Source: a virus. Taken from it: 64,000 bases of DNA. Positions 16,504-26,002 of the stretch are shown here, piece after piece (positions within the stretch are counted from its first letter, which is position 1; the number at the start of each line of letters is the position of its first letter). The translations under genes and the position numbers were made by a program. The notes beneath the pieces are model-generated. The model worked only from the letters and a program-made list of their open reading frames with translations. It had not been told where the DNA came from and searched no databases. Where the stretch lies: IMG/VR virus record IMGVR_UViG_3300035689_000004, positions 1-64,000 of that record; one strand, 5' to 3'.

Positions 16504-17643
16504 ATGAAAATTTATACCCTTGCCGGAGTGCCTTACGTCCCGGTGGTGACCACTAGCGGCATCGTCCTGAGAAAAGCGGGCAAGCGATCGCCTGCCCCAG
16601 GACAACTAGGACTATTTGACGCCCAGCACCAAGAGGGTGAAACCCGCACTAACCAAGCGGGCCACCAGGAAGTATTGCAGGGCGGACGGTGGCACCTAGC
16701 CGACAAGCCTGGACCGGCTCAGCAACAGCCAGCACAGGCGCAGCAGCCAGCACAGGCGCAGCAGCCAGCACAACCACAGCAGTCAGTGCCTACCATAGAA
16801 AGCCTCCATGCCTTGCATCAGCAGGTTGCCCAAACCCATGGCATAGCGCCTAGTCAAAACGATCCATTGGCAGCGATCGCGTCAGAAGCATTGCTCAACA
16901 CAGCTTCCCCTGAGTCAGCCCAATTCGTCCAATTTCTGAAACAGCTAAAGAGCCCAGAAACATTCTTAGAACTCATCGACCCGGAAGAAGCGTCCGACAA
17001 GGATCTAAAGCAAAGGGAAGCCAAGGCACAGCACATCGTCAATTTATTCGGCCAATTCGGCGTTAACGAGTCCCACGAAATATGGGATTTATTAGACAAA
17101 GTGCCGGGAATACTTGAGGCTAACGTCCCGCCCGAACAGCCACACTTCAAGCCAATCTTTGACTTAATTAGCCAGTCTGCCGCCGGACTTGAAGAGCTGC
17201 ACAACTCTAAATCTTTGGCCCTAGAGTACGTCCAAGAGTACAACAAAAGCGAGCTTAAAAGCTTGCGCAAGGAAATGGAGCAGGATATGACAAGCGAAAC
17301 CGATCCAAAAGAACGACGCAAATATGAGCTGAGTATCAAGCTTGCCGACAATGTTTTAGAAAATTATCCGGCAATAAGTAAAGAGCTTAAAAAAATTCGG
17401 GATATGGGCGATCGCATGCCTGACGAATTCTTCGACCATGACACCGTTGATGACGCCAAGCAAAATTTGACAACTATCCAGGCTGCCATGACTCCATCGG
17501 CTCGCAAAATCGGCGCAATATTGTCTCCCTCCAAAGAAATTAGAGACAACGAAATTATTAACGATGATGACGAGCTATTGCCGTCCGAGAAAGCTGACGC
17601 TGCGCGGGATCACTATTGGGACACGGTCGCAAAGCTGCGTTAA
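16504..17643 (+). CDS. Paralogue of the 7267 protein, with QLGLF and GRW motifs
   Basis: A 379-aa protein of unknown role. The first about 66 residues and the DNA encoding them are nearly identical to the gene at 7267, while the remainder is a divergent helical domain. It carries QLGLF (residues 34-38), the E-T-R...G-R-W motif (46-65), and a linker made by three 18-bp repeats (16723-16776, QQPAQA units). The C-terminal 250 residues are acidic and helical. Close to the baseplate J gene (3-bp gap). Confidence 0.8.
   Translation: MKIYTLAGVPYVPVVTTSGIVLRKAGKRSPAPGQLGLFDAQHQEGETRTNQAGHQEVLQGGRWHLADKPGPAQQQPAQAQQPAQAQQPAQPQQSVPTIESLHALHQQVAQTHGIAPSQNDPLAAIASEALLNTASPESAQFVQFLKQLKSPETFLELIDPEEASDKDLKQREAKAQHIVNLFGQFGVNESHEIWDLLDKVPGILEANVPPEQPHFKPIFDLISQSAAGLEELHNSKSLALEYVQEYNKSELKSLRKEMEQDMTSETDPKERRKYELSIKLADNVLENYPAISKELKKIRDMGDRMPDEFFDHDTVDDAKQNLTTIQAAMTPSARKIGAILSPSKEIRDNEIINDDDELLPSEKADAARDHYWDTVAKLR
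16723..16776 (+). repeat. Three tandem 18-bp repeats in a coding linker
   Basis: Three in-frame copies of an 18-bp unit (16723, 16741, 16759) encode Gln/Pro/Ala-rich linker sequence. Copy number could vary without breaking the frame. Confidence 0.8.
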
Positions 17644-17668
17644 CCTGGCGGGAAAAGTTAACCACCGC

Positions 17669-17686
17669 GAACCCCGTTAAAATAGG
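17669..17686 (+). promoter_or_regulatory. Candidate phage promoter (GAACCCCG TTAAAAT)
   Basis: GAACCCCGTTAAAATAGG precedes the 17743 tail gene. Very similar sequences occur at 45364, 61291 and 28936, each before a plus-strand gene. No good -35 box is visible, which would fit an extended -10 promoter or one read by the phage sigma factor. Confidence 0.5.
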
Positions 17687-17742
17687 CAATAGATTGCGCT
17701 CCTTATCTCCTTCGGGTTCTGCCATTGGCGGAGCCCATTTTT

Positions 17743-19296
17743 ATGGCCACCCCCGTTAACCCTGCCTACCAACTAGACGCCTTCCAGGAATTTGAGCGGC
17801 ACCTACCGCCCACCTGGTTTCGGCAATTGCACCAGCGACAGGGACCCCTATACCCAGTGGTATGGGCATTGTGTGGCGCGATCGCAGGGGCACGGGAATC
17901 CATCGACTCAGCGCGATCGATGGCAATACCACAAACCTCAGAAGGCTTTTGGCTATCGCTACACCTGCTAGGGCTAGGGCTAAACCGCCGTAGTGCTGAG
18001 AGCGACGCCCAAGCCCGGACCCGCTACCGCTTTGAATTTAGCCAATCTCGCAATACCCGCCAAGGACTCCAGCTATCGCTAACCACCTTCAGCGGACTGC
18101 CGGCGGCCAATATTCGACTAGAAACTAACTTCGCTAGTGGCGAATACGGCCAGCTATCGCTAACGGTCAATACTGCCAGCCATTGGACCACCGTCGAATG
18201 GTGGTGGTTAGCGGACCTATTTACCAAATGGATTGCCAATGGCATCAACAGCAAGGCATCGTTAACCACCCAGGGGTTAAGGACCGTTGCCCTGCCACCC
18301 TGGGATTATTACACCCGCTTCCCGGTGACGACCGACCTGCTAAAGCCATTTTGGCAGCGGCCCGCCTTTGCCAACGAGCTACGGCTTGTCAACTTTACCC
18401 AAATTTTTGAAGAACGCGCCTTTGTTGAACTTGGTAGCTATAGCCTCCCTGCCGCCATCAGCTACGACGCGCCCAACCTTAGCACCGCCTCCTACCTATT
18501 GCCCGTCGATATTACGCCCATCGACCTAGTGCCAATTTCGGTACTATCTAGCGACGTATCGCGCAATGTGCTGGGCTTTATCTGCCAAGCCAATTGGAAT
18601 GATCAAAGCCTACGGATGAGTGAGATATGGCGCAGCCTCACCTATGCCCAGCAGCCTGGCCAGCCATTTTTCTACCTGGGGGACCCTGACACCTGCGATC
18701 GCTTGCTGGTGAACCTACCCGCCCCGCCTACCGTTGCCTTCCCGGGTGACTCGGTTGATCAAATGACCGGCAAGGGGCCATGGCAATTACAACTAGGCAA
18801 TAGCCAAGTGCCGGTGCCACGCATCCAGCAACCCTTTGCCACCCTTGAACCGGTCGCCCAATGGTGGACCGATGCGGACTTGCTCGCGCGATCGCCGACG
18901 CCGCTTGATGACCCCGAGGGCGATCGCTTTTTGATGCTGGAATTTTTGCTACCCAAGACAACGACGGGCGAAACGATCCGGCAGCTAGAGCTATTGCTAG
19001 GCTACGAGGCACCCCAGTATGGAGCAGCTTTGGGGTGGAGTTTGCCAAGCTCACCCGATGAATGGTTGGTGCCAGTGGCAGGCAGTTGGCAATTGGTAGG
19101 CGGCACCGACGCGATCGCGCTCAATACCCAGTTCCCGGTGCAGCAAACAATCCACTTTAGGCAGGTGAACCTACCCATCCCGCCTGATGTAAATATGGGC
19201 TTTCTTGTCCTGGTGCAGTACTCGCTATCAGGCGCCTTCATTAACCTGTGGCTGGACTTTGAAGAGCCGCTACATTCCTTTACCCTATACGCTTAA
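17743..19296 (+). CDS. Tail/baseplate protein (gpI-like position)
   Basis: A 517-aa protein. The N-terminal segment (FERHLPPTWFRQLHQRQGPLYP...ARSMAIPQTSEGFWLSLHLLGLG) resembles proteins encoded after baseplate J that attach fibres. A longer TTG-start frame from 17725 is possible, but the ATG at 17743 has GGAG at 17730-17733 with 9-nt spacing. C-terminal beta-rich part likely binds fibres. Function inferred from position. Confidence 0.65.
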   Translation: MATPVNPAYQLDAFQEFERHLPPTWFRQLHQRQGPLYPVVWALCGAIAGARESIDSARSMAIPQTSEGFWLSLHLLGLGLNRRSAESDAQARTRYRFEFSQSRNTRQGLQLSLTTFSGLPAANIRLETNFASGEYGQLSLTVNTASHWTTVEWWWLADLFTKWIANGINSKASLTTQGLRTVALPPWDYYTRFPVTTDLLKPFWQRPAFANELRLVNFTQIFEERAFVELGSYSLPAAISYDAPNLSTASYLLPVDITPIDLVPISVLSSDVSRNVLGFICQANWNDQSLRMSEIWRSLTYAQQPGQPFFYLGDPDTCDRLLVNLPAPPTVAFPGDSVDQMTGKGPWQLQLGNSQVPVPRIQQPFATLEPVAQWWTDADLLARSPTPLDDPEGDRFLMLEFLLPKTTTGETIRQLELLLGYEAPQYGAALGWSLPSSPDEWLVPVAGSWQLVGGTDAIALNTQFPVQQTIHFRQVNLPIPPDVNMGFLVLVQYSLSGAFINLWLDFEEPLHSFTLYA

Positions 19297-19298
19297 CC

Positions 19299-19982
19299 AT
19301 GGCTAATATCCCCGTCCGAGACGGCATCGGCAATACGATCTACTACGAGTCCAGGGCGGCTAATAGCAACCTAGACCCGGCCCCTAGCCCGCAAACCATC
19401 GTGGACCGGCTCGGGATATTGACGGAGACGGCCCCCAACACCGATACCGCTAGCGCTGGCCTCAATGGCAGGCTACAACGCATCGCCCAGCGTATCACCA
19501 CGCTGTTGACAATCCTGCCAACGTCGCTGGGCATCAAGACAAGCGCCAATAGCTTTCCGGTAGTTTTATCCAGCGACCAATTAGCGACGCTCCTGGGCGC
19601 CTTTCCGGCTACTTTGGGGCAAAAGACAAGCGCCAATAGCCTATCGGTGGTGGTGGCTAGCGACCAGCTAAGCCAGCCGGTGACCATGACTGCCATCAAC
19701 CTATCAGCGGTATCAGGGGACCAGACGATCATCTCTCCCACCGCTGGCAAGGCACTGCGGATTTATAACTTGGTGCTCAGCAATGCGACGACGCTAACTA
19801 GCTTTGCCCTTAGGTCCGGCACCTCCGGCCAGGGGCAGGTGAACCTAACCAGCGCGATCGCCGCCTATGACTATGCAGGCGACTTTAGCCCACCGCTGGG
19901 GCTACCGGTAGACCGCAGCTTTGTGATCAACCTACCGTCGAGCGGATCATTGACCGGTTACGTTACCTGGAGGGAAGAATGA
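19299..19982 (+). CDS. Tail fibre / structural protein with internal repeat
   Basis: A 227-aa protein with two copies of a unit like LGIKTSANSFPVVLSSDQ and LGQKTSANSLSVVVASDQ (about residues 88-130), seen in phage fibre and receptor-binding proteins. The C-terminal half is a beta domain. It overlaps the next gene by 4 bp. Confidence 0.65.
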   Translation: MANIPVRDGIGNTIYYESRAANSNLDPAPSPQTIVDRLGILTETAPNTDTASAGLNGRLQRIAQRITTLLTILPTSLGIKTSANSFPVVLSSDQLATLLGAFPATLGQKTSANSLSVVVASDQLSQPVTMTAINLSAVSGDQTIISPTAGKALRIYNLVLSNATTLTSFALRSGTSGQGQVNLTSAIAAYDYAGDFSPPLGLPVDRSFVINLPSSGSLTGYVTWREE

Positions 19983-20671
19983 GTTTCATCCGTAGTCAGG
20001 CAGTTAGCGGCGGTGGCTTTAGCTTTAAATACACCTTTAGCGATAGCACCAGCAGCGGGCCATCGGCGGGGCAGGTGCGGCTCAATAATGCCGCCTCCGC
20101 CAGTGCCACTCAAGTCTTTATCAACGAGAGCGATCGCAACACCAAAAACGTAGCGGTCCTGCTCGATCTGATCATCCCTGGCACAGCGTTATTGCTAGTC
20201 AGCGAGGCGGACCCTAGCCGGTACGCTTACTATATTGTCACTGGCAACACCGACAATGGCAGCGATCGGACCCTAGCGGTGACCCATGTGGCCAGCAATG
20301 GCATTTTGACAGGCAACCTAACGGTGTCGTTCTCTGGCGGCGGGGTGCAGGGCATTGGCACCACATCACCGCTGAACAGCATCACGCCATCAGCGGTCAA
20401 TGCCCTCTACCTCCAACGAACCACTAGCCCGTCTGATACCCAGGGAGCCCGGGAAGTGCTTTGGGTGGCCAGTGGCACCGCTAGCAGCAGCTGGGTGGTC
20501 GCTACCGCTAGCACCATCCGCCGCAATAGCACCAGCAACCCTGATGGAACGGTTGTTGCCGACCACCCAAGTCAGTTCCTAGTAAATTTCTCAGTGGACG
20601 TGTACGGCAATTCAACGGCGGCAACCCTCTACGTTTCTGGCACTGGCAGCACGTCATGGTATGCCGTATAG
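19979..20671 (+). CDS. Tail fibre protein, beta-rich
   Basis: A 230-aa Ser/Thr/Ala/Gly-rich beta protein of the type found in tail fibres. It lies in the fibre operon and overlaps the glycosyltransferase start by 16 bp. No receptor-specific domain was recognised. Confidence 0.6.
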   Translation: MSFIRSQAVSGGGFSFKYTFSDSTSSGPSAGQVRLNNAASASATQVFINESDRNTKNVAVLLDLIIPGTALLLVSEADPSRYAYYIVTGNTDNGSDRTLAVTHVASNGILTGNLTVSFSGGGVQGIGTTSPLNSITPSAVNALYLQRTTSPSDTQGAREVLWVASGTASSSWVVATASTIRRNSTSNPDGTVVADHPSQFLVNFSVDVYGNSTAATLYVSGTGSTSWYAV

Positions 20672-21570
20672 CATTCCTACGCCCTCCGTCAGATCGGCGG
20701 GTGGCGGGGCGGCACATCTCCACCCAGGAACTTGTTAGGGGCTTAAAAGCAATTGGCGTCAAGGCGTTCTGCACCAGAAACCTGAAAGCTGAGGCAGACT
20801 ATTACGCCGTTGACTGCCTGGATAACATCAAGTGGCTGCCCAAGGTAGACCCAGCCCGGCGGATTGCCTGGGTGCGGCGGGACGTATACCACCTAACCGA
20901 CCGACCACCTATTGAAGGCATTGGCCACCTATTCGCTAGCAGCCATTTTGTTGCTAGAGCCTGGAAAGATTACCCTGTTACGGTACTGCCGGACCCTGTG
21001 CATATACCATCCTGGATGCGCCCCCACATCCGGCATCGACTACTTTATGTTGGTCGGGTATGTCGTAGCAAGGGCATACCACTGCTACTAAAAGCCTTGA
21101 AATTTCAACACGGGCTAAACCACCTGACGATCGCTGGCCCCATCGTCGAGGACTTCCAGCAAATGGTGAGAAACTACCAGCTTACCTACCACGTCAAATT
21201 CACCGGTAAACTAAGCCATTGGCAAGTCTTACGGCTATACCGCCAATCAAAATGCGTGATCGTACCAAGCCAAGCAGAACCCTTCGGGCGAGCCATGGTT
21301 GAAGCTTGGGCCAATGGATGTACGCCAATCGCGATCGCAGGCAGTGGCGGGCCGGAGGAAATATTAAGGCAAGCTTCGCTCGATAAGCCCCCCTACCTAG
21401 TGGAGCACGACCCTAAGCGCTTGTCAGATGCTATCTCCCGGGTGACCGGCGCCGACTATGATGGCATCTCCCATCGCCTTGACTACGACCATTGCCGCGA
21501 ATTAGCTGCACCCTACGATCGCCGCATTATTGCCCAACGTTTTATGGACCACTTAACCCATGACTCTTAA
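20656..21570 (+). CDS. Glycosyltransferase, GT4-like (GT-B fold)
   Basis: A 304-aa enzyme. The C-terminal donor-binding half has LLYVGRVCRSKGIPLLL, LTIAGP, and the E-x7-E motif (Glu208 and Glu216 in AEPFGRAMVEAWANG), typical of family 4. It would transfer a sugar from a nucleotide sugar. It starts inside a fibre gene and ends inside the next, so its target is likely a virion protein or a host surface glycan during infection. The acceptor cannot be told from the sequence. Confidence 0.85.
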   Translation: MVCRIAFLRPPSDRRVAGRHISTQELVRGLKAIGVKAFCTRNLKAEADYYAVDCLDNIKWLPKVDPARRIAWVRRDVYHLTDRPPIEGIGHLFASSHFVARAWKDYPVTVLPDPVHIPSWMRPHIRHRLLYVGRVCRSKGIPLLLKALKFQHGLNHLTIAGPIVEDFQQMVRNYQLTYHVKFTGKLSHWQVLRLYRQSKCVIVPSQAEPFGRAMVEAWANGCTPIAIAGSGGPEEILRQASLDKPPYLVEHDPKRLSDAISRVTGADYDGISHRLDYDHCRELAAPYDRRIIAQRFMDHLTHDS

Positions 21571-23740
21571 CGTCCACCGATCGCCTCGGGATTTAGCCAT
21601 CCTTTGGCTGGGGCAACAATCTGACGTCGATACCCGGGTGCCGACCGCTGAGGAGCTAGCGAGCACCGAAGAATTGCTGAGGAGCCATATCGTTGCCCAG
21701 CGACAAGCGCGATCGCCTGCCGGGTTACTCAAGCGTCCTACCTTCACCTGCAATGGCCAGACGGTTTCTATCCCTACCCTCAGCCCATTTAGCCACTACA
21801 ACCCGCCGTTGACGACCATCCCGGCCCAGTCGCTGACGCTACCGCCCCTAACAGCGGGCACCGCCATCAACCGCTATGACTACCTGTACCTAGTGCTACT
21901 GACGGTGCAGGTAGGGGTTAGCCAGGACCCGGACGTAGCGCTATCGTTCCAGTGGCGCAGCAACGACATCCTGCAATCAGTATCGCGGGAAAATACGGTA
22001 AGGCTGCGTAGCGCCTATGGCATTTGGGTATCCCAGGGGGAAATGACCACCGCCCAGATCAAGGCGGCGATCGCGGGCCAGTTGACGGTATCAAAATCTG
22101 CCCCCCTGGTCTACGGCAATAGCCGATTGTTTCTAACCGGCGATGAGACGCTGACCAATAGCATCACCTACCAGGTGAAAGAAGTTGAGGCACTTAGCCT
22201 GCTACGGGTATGGCGACTGCAGGGGGTAGCGATCGACGGCTATCAGTGGCCGAGCTTTGAGTCATTGGAGGCATCCATCCACCTGCAGCCAACCTATACC
22301 TACGTGGGAGAGGGCTGGAATGATTGGAATGCGAGGCTAGAGGAAAGTGTCATTCGCCTGATGCGCGGCGATCCGCTACGCCAAAGCGAAGCACAACGAC
22401 GCTATGTGTTTAACCTTGTCAACGGGCAAGTAGGCGGCAACACGATAGCGCCAGGCGTAGCTACCCTATCGCCCAATGGCGCGTTGATGCTTGCCAATGA
22501 ACAGCGCATTACCTTCACCAACCAAGCAATCACCCAGACGGTTTACGCCGTCCCTGTGGTCACCACCGATGATGGCACCGGCAAAGCGGTAGCGACCGTC
22601 AGTTTTGCTAGCAATGCGCCGGCGGGCTCAAGCTTTGCTAATTCTGGCCATGCCATTGTTGCTAGCGACGGCACGACGCCGACCGGTACCTTCACTGGCG
22701 GCGGTGGCACCGGGGCCCTCACCTGGACAGCTACCAATGCCGGAGCGCCAGCGGTAGGCAATATGCTCTATGTCATCCCAGCGATCGCGTACCCGGCTGG
22801 CAGCGGGCTACCAGTGTGCGGCGACATTGAGCAGGTGTACCTCAATAGCACAGCCCTAGGCGACGTGCGGGAGACTGATATCACCGCCTACACCGAACCC
22901 AGTAGCGGCAACTTTATTGTGGTGATGGCCAAGCGCAATGCCGCCATTCAATGGATCTATCGCAAATTTACGGTTACTGCCTCCAGTAATGGCGTTGTGA
23001 CGATGCCAAATACTGCCCGTGGACTAATCGCCTGGATTAGTGGCCCTGGCGCGCCGACAGGCAGGCAGGACAAGGCAGTCATCACCGGGCTAACCAACAA
23101 TGGCTCTTACTCAGTGCTGTGCTACCACGCGCCACCCGCGGCGGAGCAATGGCAATTCCAGCTACGCTCCCCCGGCTATGCAGGCACCAAAGACTTTAGC
23201 TACCTAAATGGCGCTCGCATTGATGGCGAGGTGCGTTACTGGGCCCATAGCCTAGGCGGAGCGACGACCTTTAACCCGCCCTCTAGACCCCTACCCGATG
23301 GCAATGTGGCCAACCAAGCCATCACCTATCGACTACCCCGCAATACTGACGCGATCGCCGTCCAGGACCATGCCCTTGATGCTGAAATCAATCTGGGCGG
23401 CCTCTACGCTAGGGCAACGCCCTTCCAGGCAATACCAACCATCAGCGGCGAGGGCGGTAGCGCTAGCCTACGGCCAGGGTTAACGATCGCCGCGATCGCT
23501 GGCGTCACCAACTACCCTCAGGTGCTACCGGCCACCCTAACCGGGCTGAGCATCTACAAGCCAGCGCTAGCCAGTAACAAGGCATACCAGTTGGTTGTGG
23601 CCTGTGGGCTGGAGAAGGACGGAGATCGCCGGTTCCTGGTGCTGACCTTCAACCAAGGCACCCCGACAGTTGGCAACCTCCTGCCGGTAACGACTGACAG
23701 CCCGAGCTATGCAGGAATTGACGTTTTTAGGTACTGGTAA
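21560..23740 (+). CDS. Large tail fibre-associated protein
   Basis: A 726-aa protein. The N-terminal part (residues 1-200) begins TLNVHRSPRDLAILWLG and is proline/threonine-rich. The middle is Gly/Ala/Thr-rich beta sequence (about 330-430), as in fibre stalks. The C-terminus is also beta-rich. It starts 11 bp inside the glycosyltransferase and ends at the start of the next gene. Likely a fibre or baseplate attachment protein. Confidence 0.6.
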   Translation: MTLNVHRSPRDLAILWLGQQSDVDTRVPTAEELASTEELLRSHIVAQRQARSPAGLLKRPTFTCNGQTVSIPTLSPFSHYNPPLTTIPAQSLTLPPLTAGTAINRYDYLYLVLLTVQVGVSQDPDVALSFQWRSNDILQSVSRENTVRLRSAYGIWVSQGEMTTAQIKAAIAGQLTVSKSAPLVYGNSRLFLTGDETLTNSITYQVKEVEALSLLRVWRLQGVAIDGYQWPSFESLEASIHLQPTYTYVGEGWNDWNARLEESVIRLMRGDPLRQSEAQRRYVFNLVNGQVGGNTIAPGVATLSPNGALMLANEQRITFTNQAITQTVYAVPVVTTDDGTGKAVATVSFASNAPAGSSFANSGHAIVASDGTTPTGTFTGGGGTGALTWTATNAGAPAVGNMLYVIPAIAYPAGSGLPVCGDIEQVYLNSTALGDVRETDITAYTEPSSGNFIVVMAKRNAAIQWIYRKFTVTASSNGVVTMPNTARGLIAWISGPGAPTGRQDKAVITGLTNNGSYSVLCYHAPPAAEQWQFQLRSPGYAGTKDFSYLNGARIDGEVRYWAHSLGGATTFNPPSRPLPDGNVANQAITYRLPRNTDAIAVQDHALDAEINLGGLYARATPFQAIPTISGEGGSASLRPGLTIAAIAGVTNYPQVLPATLTGLSIYKPALASNKAYQLVVACGLEKDGDRRFLVLTFNQGTPTVGNLLPVTTDSPSYAGIDVFRYW

Positions 23741-24129
23741 TGACAGCAAGCTACACGATAGAAAACGGGTTCAAAAAGCTCGTCCTTGATGATGGTTCCA
23801 AGGTAGATGTGATCGCGCCCTTGTCCCTTGACGAAGGCCAGTTTGTGAGGCTAATTGCCTCCCAGATGAGTACGATCACCAGCATCAATACGGGGCTGAG
23901 CAACCTCAACACGACACTAGGCGCCAACAATGCCCAGGCAGTATTGAACGCGCCTGACTTGGCGATCGCCTATACCTACTTCGACCAAGGTACTGCCAAC
24001 CAGCGCATCAATACCGCCACCTATACCAGCGCAAGCGTTGGCTATCGGGTTGTTGATACCTACGTCTATGGCGGCACCGTGCCCAACTTCTATGTCGTTA
24101 GTACGAGTCGAGTGACCAATGCCCTTTAA
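23740..24129 (+). CDS. Small fibre-region protein
   Basis: A 129-aa protein, N-terminus suggestive of a short coiled region (IASQMSTITSINTGLSNLNTTLG). Start overlaps the preceding stop by 1 bp. Function unknown, part of the fibre operon. Confidence 0.6.
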   Translation: MTASYTIENGFKKLVLDDGSKVDVIAPLSLDEGQFVRLIASQMSTITSINTGLSNLNTTLGANNAQAVLNAPDLAIAYTYFDQGTANQRINTATYTSASVGYRVVDTYVYGGTVPNFYVVSTSRVTNAL

Positions 24130-25306
24130 CCTCGGGGATATTCCCCTTATCTACCAAGAGCTAAGGCGTTATTTTGCCTCCCAAAGCCAAGGGGCATTAG
24201 CTGATACCGCCCTACAGGCGGCAGCCATCGGCAATACGGTCCAAGGCTACGACGCCGACCTAGCGGCGATCGCGGCCATCAATAGCAATGGCTTTTTGCA
24301 ACGGACAGGCGTTGGCAGTTGGGGTATTAGCGATCGGGTGCAGCTATTTGGCGGCAATGGTGGCCAGAATGGCACCACCGACTTTGAAGCCACCGCTGAC
24401 ACCACCCTGGACCAAGGCATTTATTTCTATCGCAATTTCACGGTGACTAACTACACCGTGACGATCAACAAATTTGCCCATATTTTTTGCACCGGCAACG
24501 TGTTGATCAACCAAGGGCAATTGTTGGTAACGCCAGCAGCGCCCGGTGGTGTACCTGGCCACTTGGAGTTTTCGGCAGCGGCCTCCGCCGCTTTTGGTGG
24601 TAGGCCAGGGTTTGGTGCAGGCGCCACCCAGGTGGACAATGCGAACCAGCCCAAGTACGGCATCCCAGGTACCGCCTACCCATGGACACTCCACCCCTTT
24701 GGCACCGGTGGCAGCGCTGGTTATATTACCGGCAGTAGTGGTGAAGTACGGGCAGGCAATGGCGGCGACGGTGGCGGTGGGCTTATCATCGAAGCGGTTG
24801 GCTCGATTACGATTGTCCCTGCAGCTGGACTGGCAGGCGAAAGGTCCGCGATCGCGGCAGATGGCACCCCGGGCACCAATGGGTTTATTGGCGTTGGTGC
24901 GGTTGGTTCTGCCTCCGGCGGCGGTGGCGGCAGCGGCGGGCTAGTGCGATTGTCTAGCCTCACGTCAGTTGTCTTCAATGCTGGATCATCAGGTAATTTT
25001 TGTGTCTCCGCTCGGGGTGCCAAGGGCGGCAATGGGGCAGCTAGTGCCGGACGCGATGCCGGTGGTGGCGGTGGCGGTGGTGGTGGCTGGGTGCTGCTGA
25101 CAGCACCGACCATCACCTTCAATGGAGCCGCTAGCGTCCTGCCTGGAGTCGCTGGCACTAGGGTTGGCACCCTTGGCGCTAGCCCTGGCGGTGGCTATGG
25201 TGGCGCCTTCGGTGGCAATGGCGGGCCAAGCAGCGAAACGACTAACCCAAGTATTGACACCGCCCGCATTGGGCGCTATATCACCCGAGCATGGAGGGAG
25301 TTCTAA
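24119..25306 (+). CDS. Tail fibre with glycine-rich C-terminal adhesin domain
   Basis: A 395-aa protein with N-terminal 100 residues of ordinary fibre character and a C-terminal half full of long Gly runs (GGGGGG tracts at about 260-320). Such glycine-rich stacked helices form receptor-binding adhesin tips in some phages (T4-type S16 adhesin). It is at the end of the fibre block and next to a short downstream gene, consistent with a distal fibre. Confidence 0.65.
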   Translation: MPFNLGDIPLIYQELRRYFASQSQGALADTALQAAAIGNTVQGYDADLAAIAAINSNGFLQRTGVGSWGISDRVQLFGGNGGQNGTTDFEATADTTLDQGIYFYRNFTVTNYTVTINKFAHIFCTGNVLINQGQLLVTPAAPGGVPGHLEFSAAASAAFGGRPGFGAGATQVDNANQPKYGIPGTAYPWTLHPFGTGGSAGYITGSSGEVRAGNGGDGGGGLIIEAVGSITIVPAAGLAGERSAIAADGTPGTNGFIGVGAVGSASGGGGGSGGLVRLSSLTSVVFNAGSSGNFCVSARGAKGGNGAASAGRDAGGGGGGGGGWVLLTAPTITFNGAASVLPGVAGTRVGTLGASPGGGYGGAFGGNGGPSSETTNPSIDTARIGRYITRAWREF

Positions 25307-25818
25307 TGCAGCAGTACTACGTCGATAGCAGCACCCATGCAATTACTGGGCTGCACTACGGTGATCCAATAACACCGCCCGATGGTTGGCTATTGCTAGA
25401 AGGGCCGGACGGTAGCCCCGTTGATGTTTACTACGACGGCACCGCCATTCAGTTCAAGCCAGCACGGCTCAGCGATACCGCCTATTGGGACTATGCCACC
25501 AACACTTGGCAGGAGCCGCCCCCGCTGCCACCGCCGCCGGTGGTGCCCAACTGGGGCAATCTAGGCGATCGCTTGGTGTCTGACATCGGTATTCTGGCTA
25601 TCCTATCCGCTAACCCGTTATTCCCTGTCTTGGTGGGCCGCCTGCAAACCTTGCGCAATGGTGGCGCCATGGGTGACCCGGAGCCCTTGATAGCATTCTG
25701 GAACCACCAAGCTTATAGCTTCACTGAGGCACAGCTAAATGCCCTCAACCTAATGGTTGAAGAAGAGCACATCCCGTTAATTATCACGCCGGAGGGAATG
25801 CTAGCGGTTAAGCCTTAA
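25306..25818 (+). CDS. Tail fibre-associated or assembly protein
   Basis: A 170-aa protein starting MQQYYVDSS; the upstream ATG at 25291 lacks a site, while GGAGGGAG (25293-25300) precedes this start. The N-terminal part has Tyr/Asp/Gly turns and a proline-rich segment (about 73-84), like fibre-assembly proteins found after fibre genes. It ends 11 bp into the minus-strand gene 25808-26002. Confidence 0.65.
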   Translation: MQQYYVDSSTHAITGLHYGDPITPPDGWLLLEGPDGSPVDVYYDGTAIQFKPARLSDTAYWDYATNTWQEPPPLPPPPVVPNWGNLGDRLVSDIGILAILSANPLFPVLVGRLQTLRNGGAMGDPEPLIAFWNHQAYSFTEAQLNALNLMVEEEHIPLIITPEGMLAVKP

Positions 25819-26002
25819 ACGATCGCCAGGTGCCAATTGCACCCCCCGCGATCGCGGCAAGGCCAGCGGCAAGCATAATTACATCCCCAGCGCGGATTTG
25901 CGCTAGTATCACTAAAAAGACCCCATAGCCTAAGCTATGGGGTCTTTGCTTTGACCATTCAAAGGCCGCCTGGATGGCGGCCAGCACTTGCATCAATGTC
26001 AT
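25808..26002 (-). CDS. Small membrane protein, holin-like
   Basis: A 64-aa protein with a C-terminal membrane segment (IMLAAGLAAIAGGAIGTW) and perhaps a second in VFLVILAQI. It is the last gene of the minus operon and overlaps the preceding gene by 4 bp (ATGA). It may be a holin, but no family was recognised. A strong 14-bp hairpin lies within the coding sequence (25916-25947), so translation of it may depend on attenuation. Confidence 0.6.
   Translation of the reverse strand: MTLMQVLAAIQAAFEWSKQRPHSLGYGVFLVILAQIRAGDVIMLAAGLAAIAGGAIGTWRSFKA
25916..25955. terminator. Perfect 14-bp hairpin, probable bidirectional terminator
   Basis: AAAGACCCCATAGC (25916-25929) and its exact complement (25934-25947) enclose a CTAA loop. 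T-rich tails lie on both strands (TTTGCTTT on +, TTTTTAG on -). It may end the tail operon on the plus strand and, being inside the holin-like gene, limit minus-strand readthrough. Confidence 0.75.
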
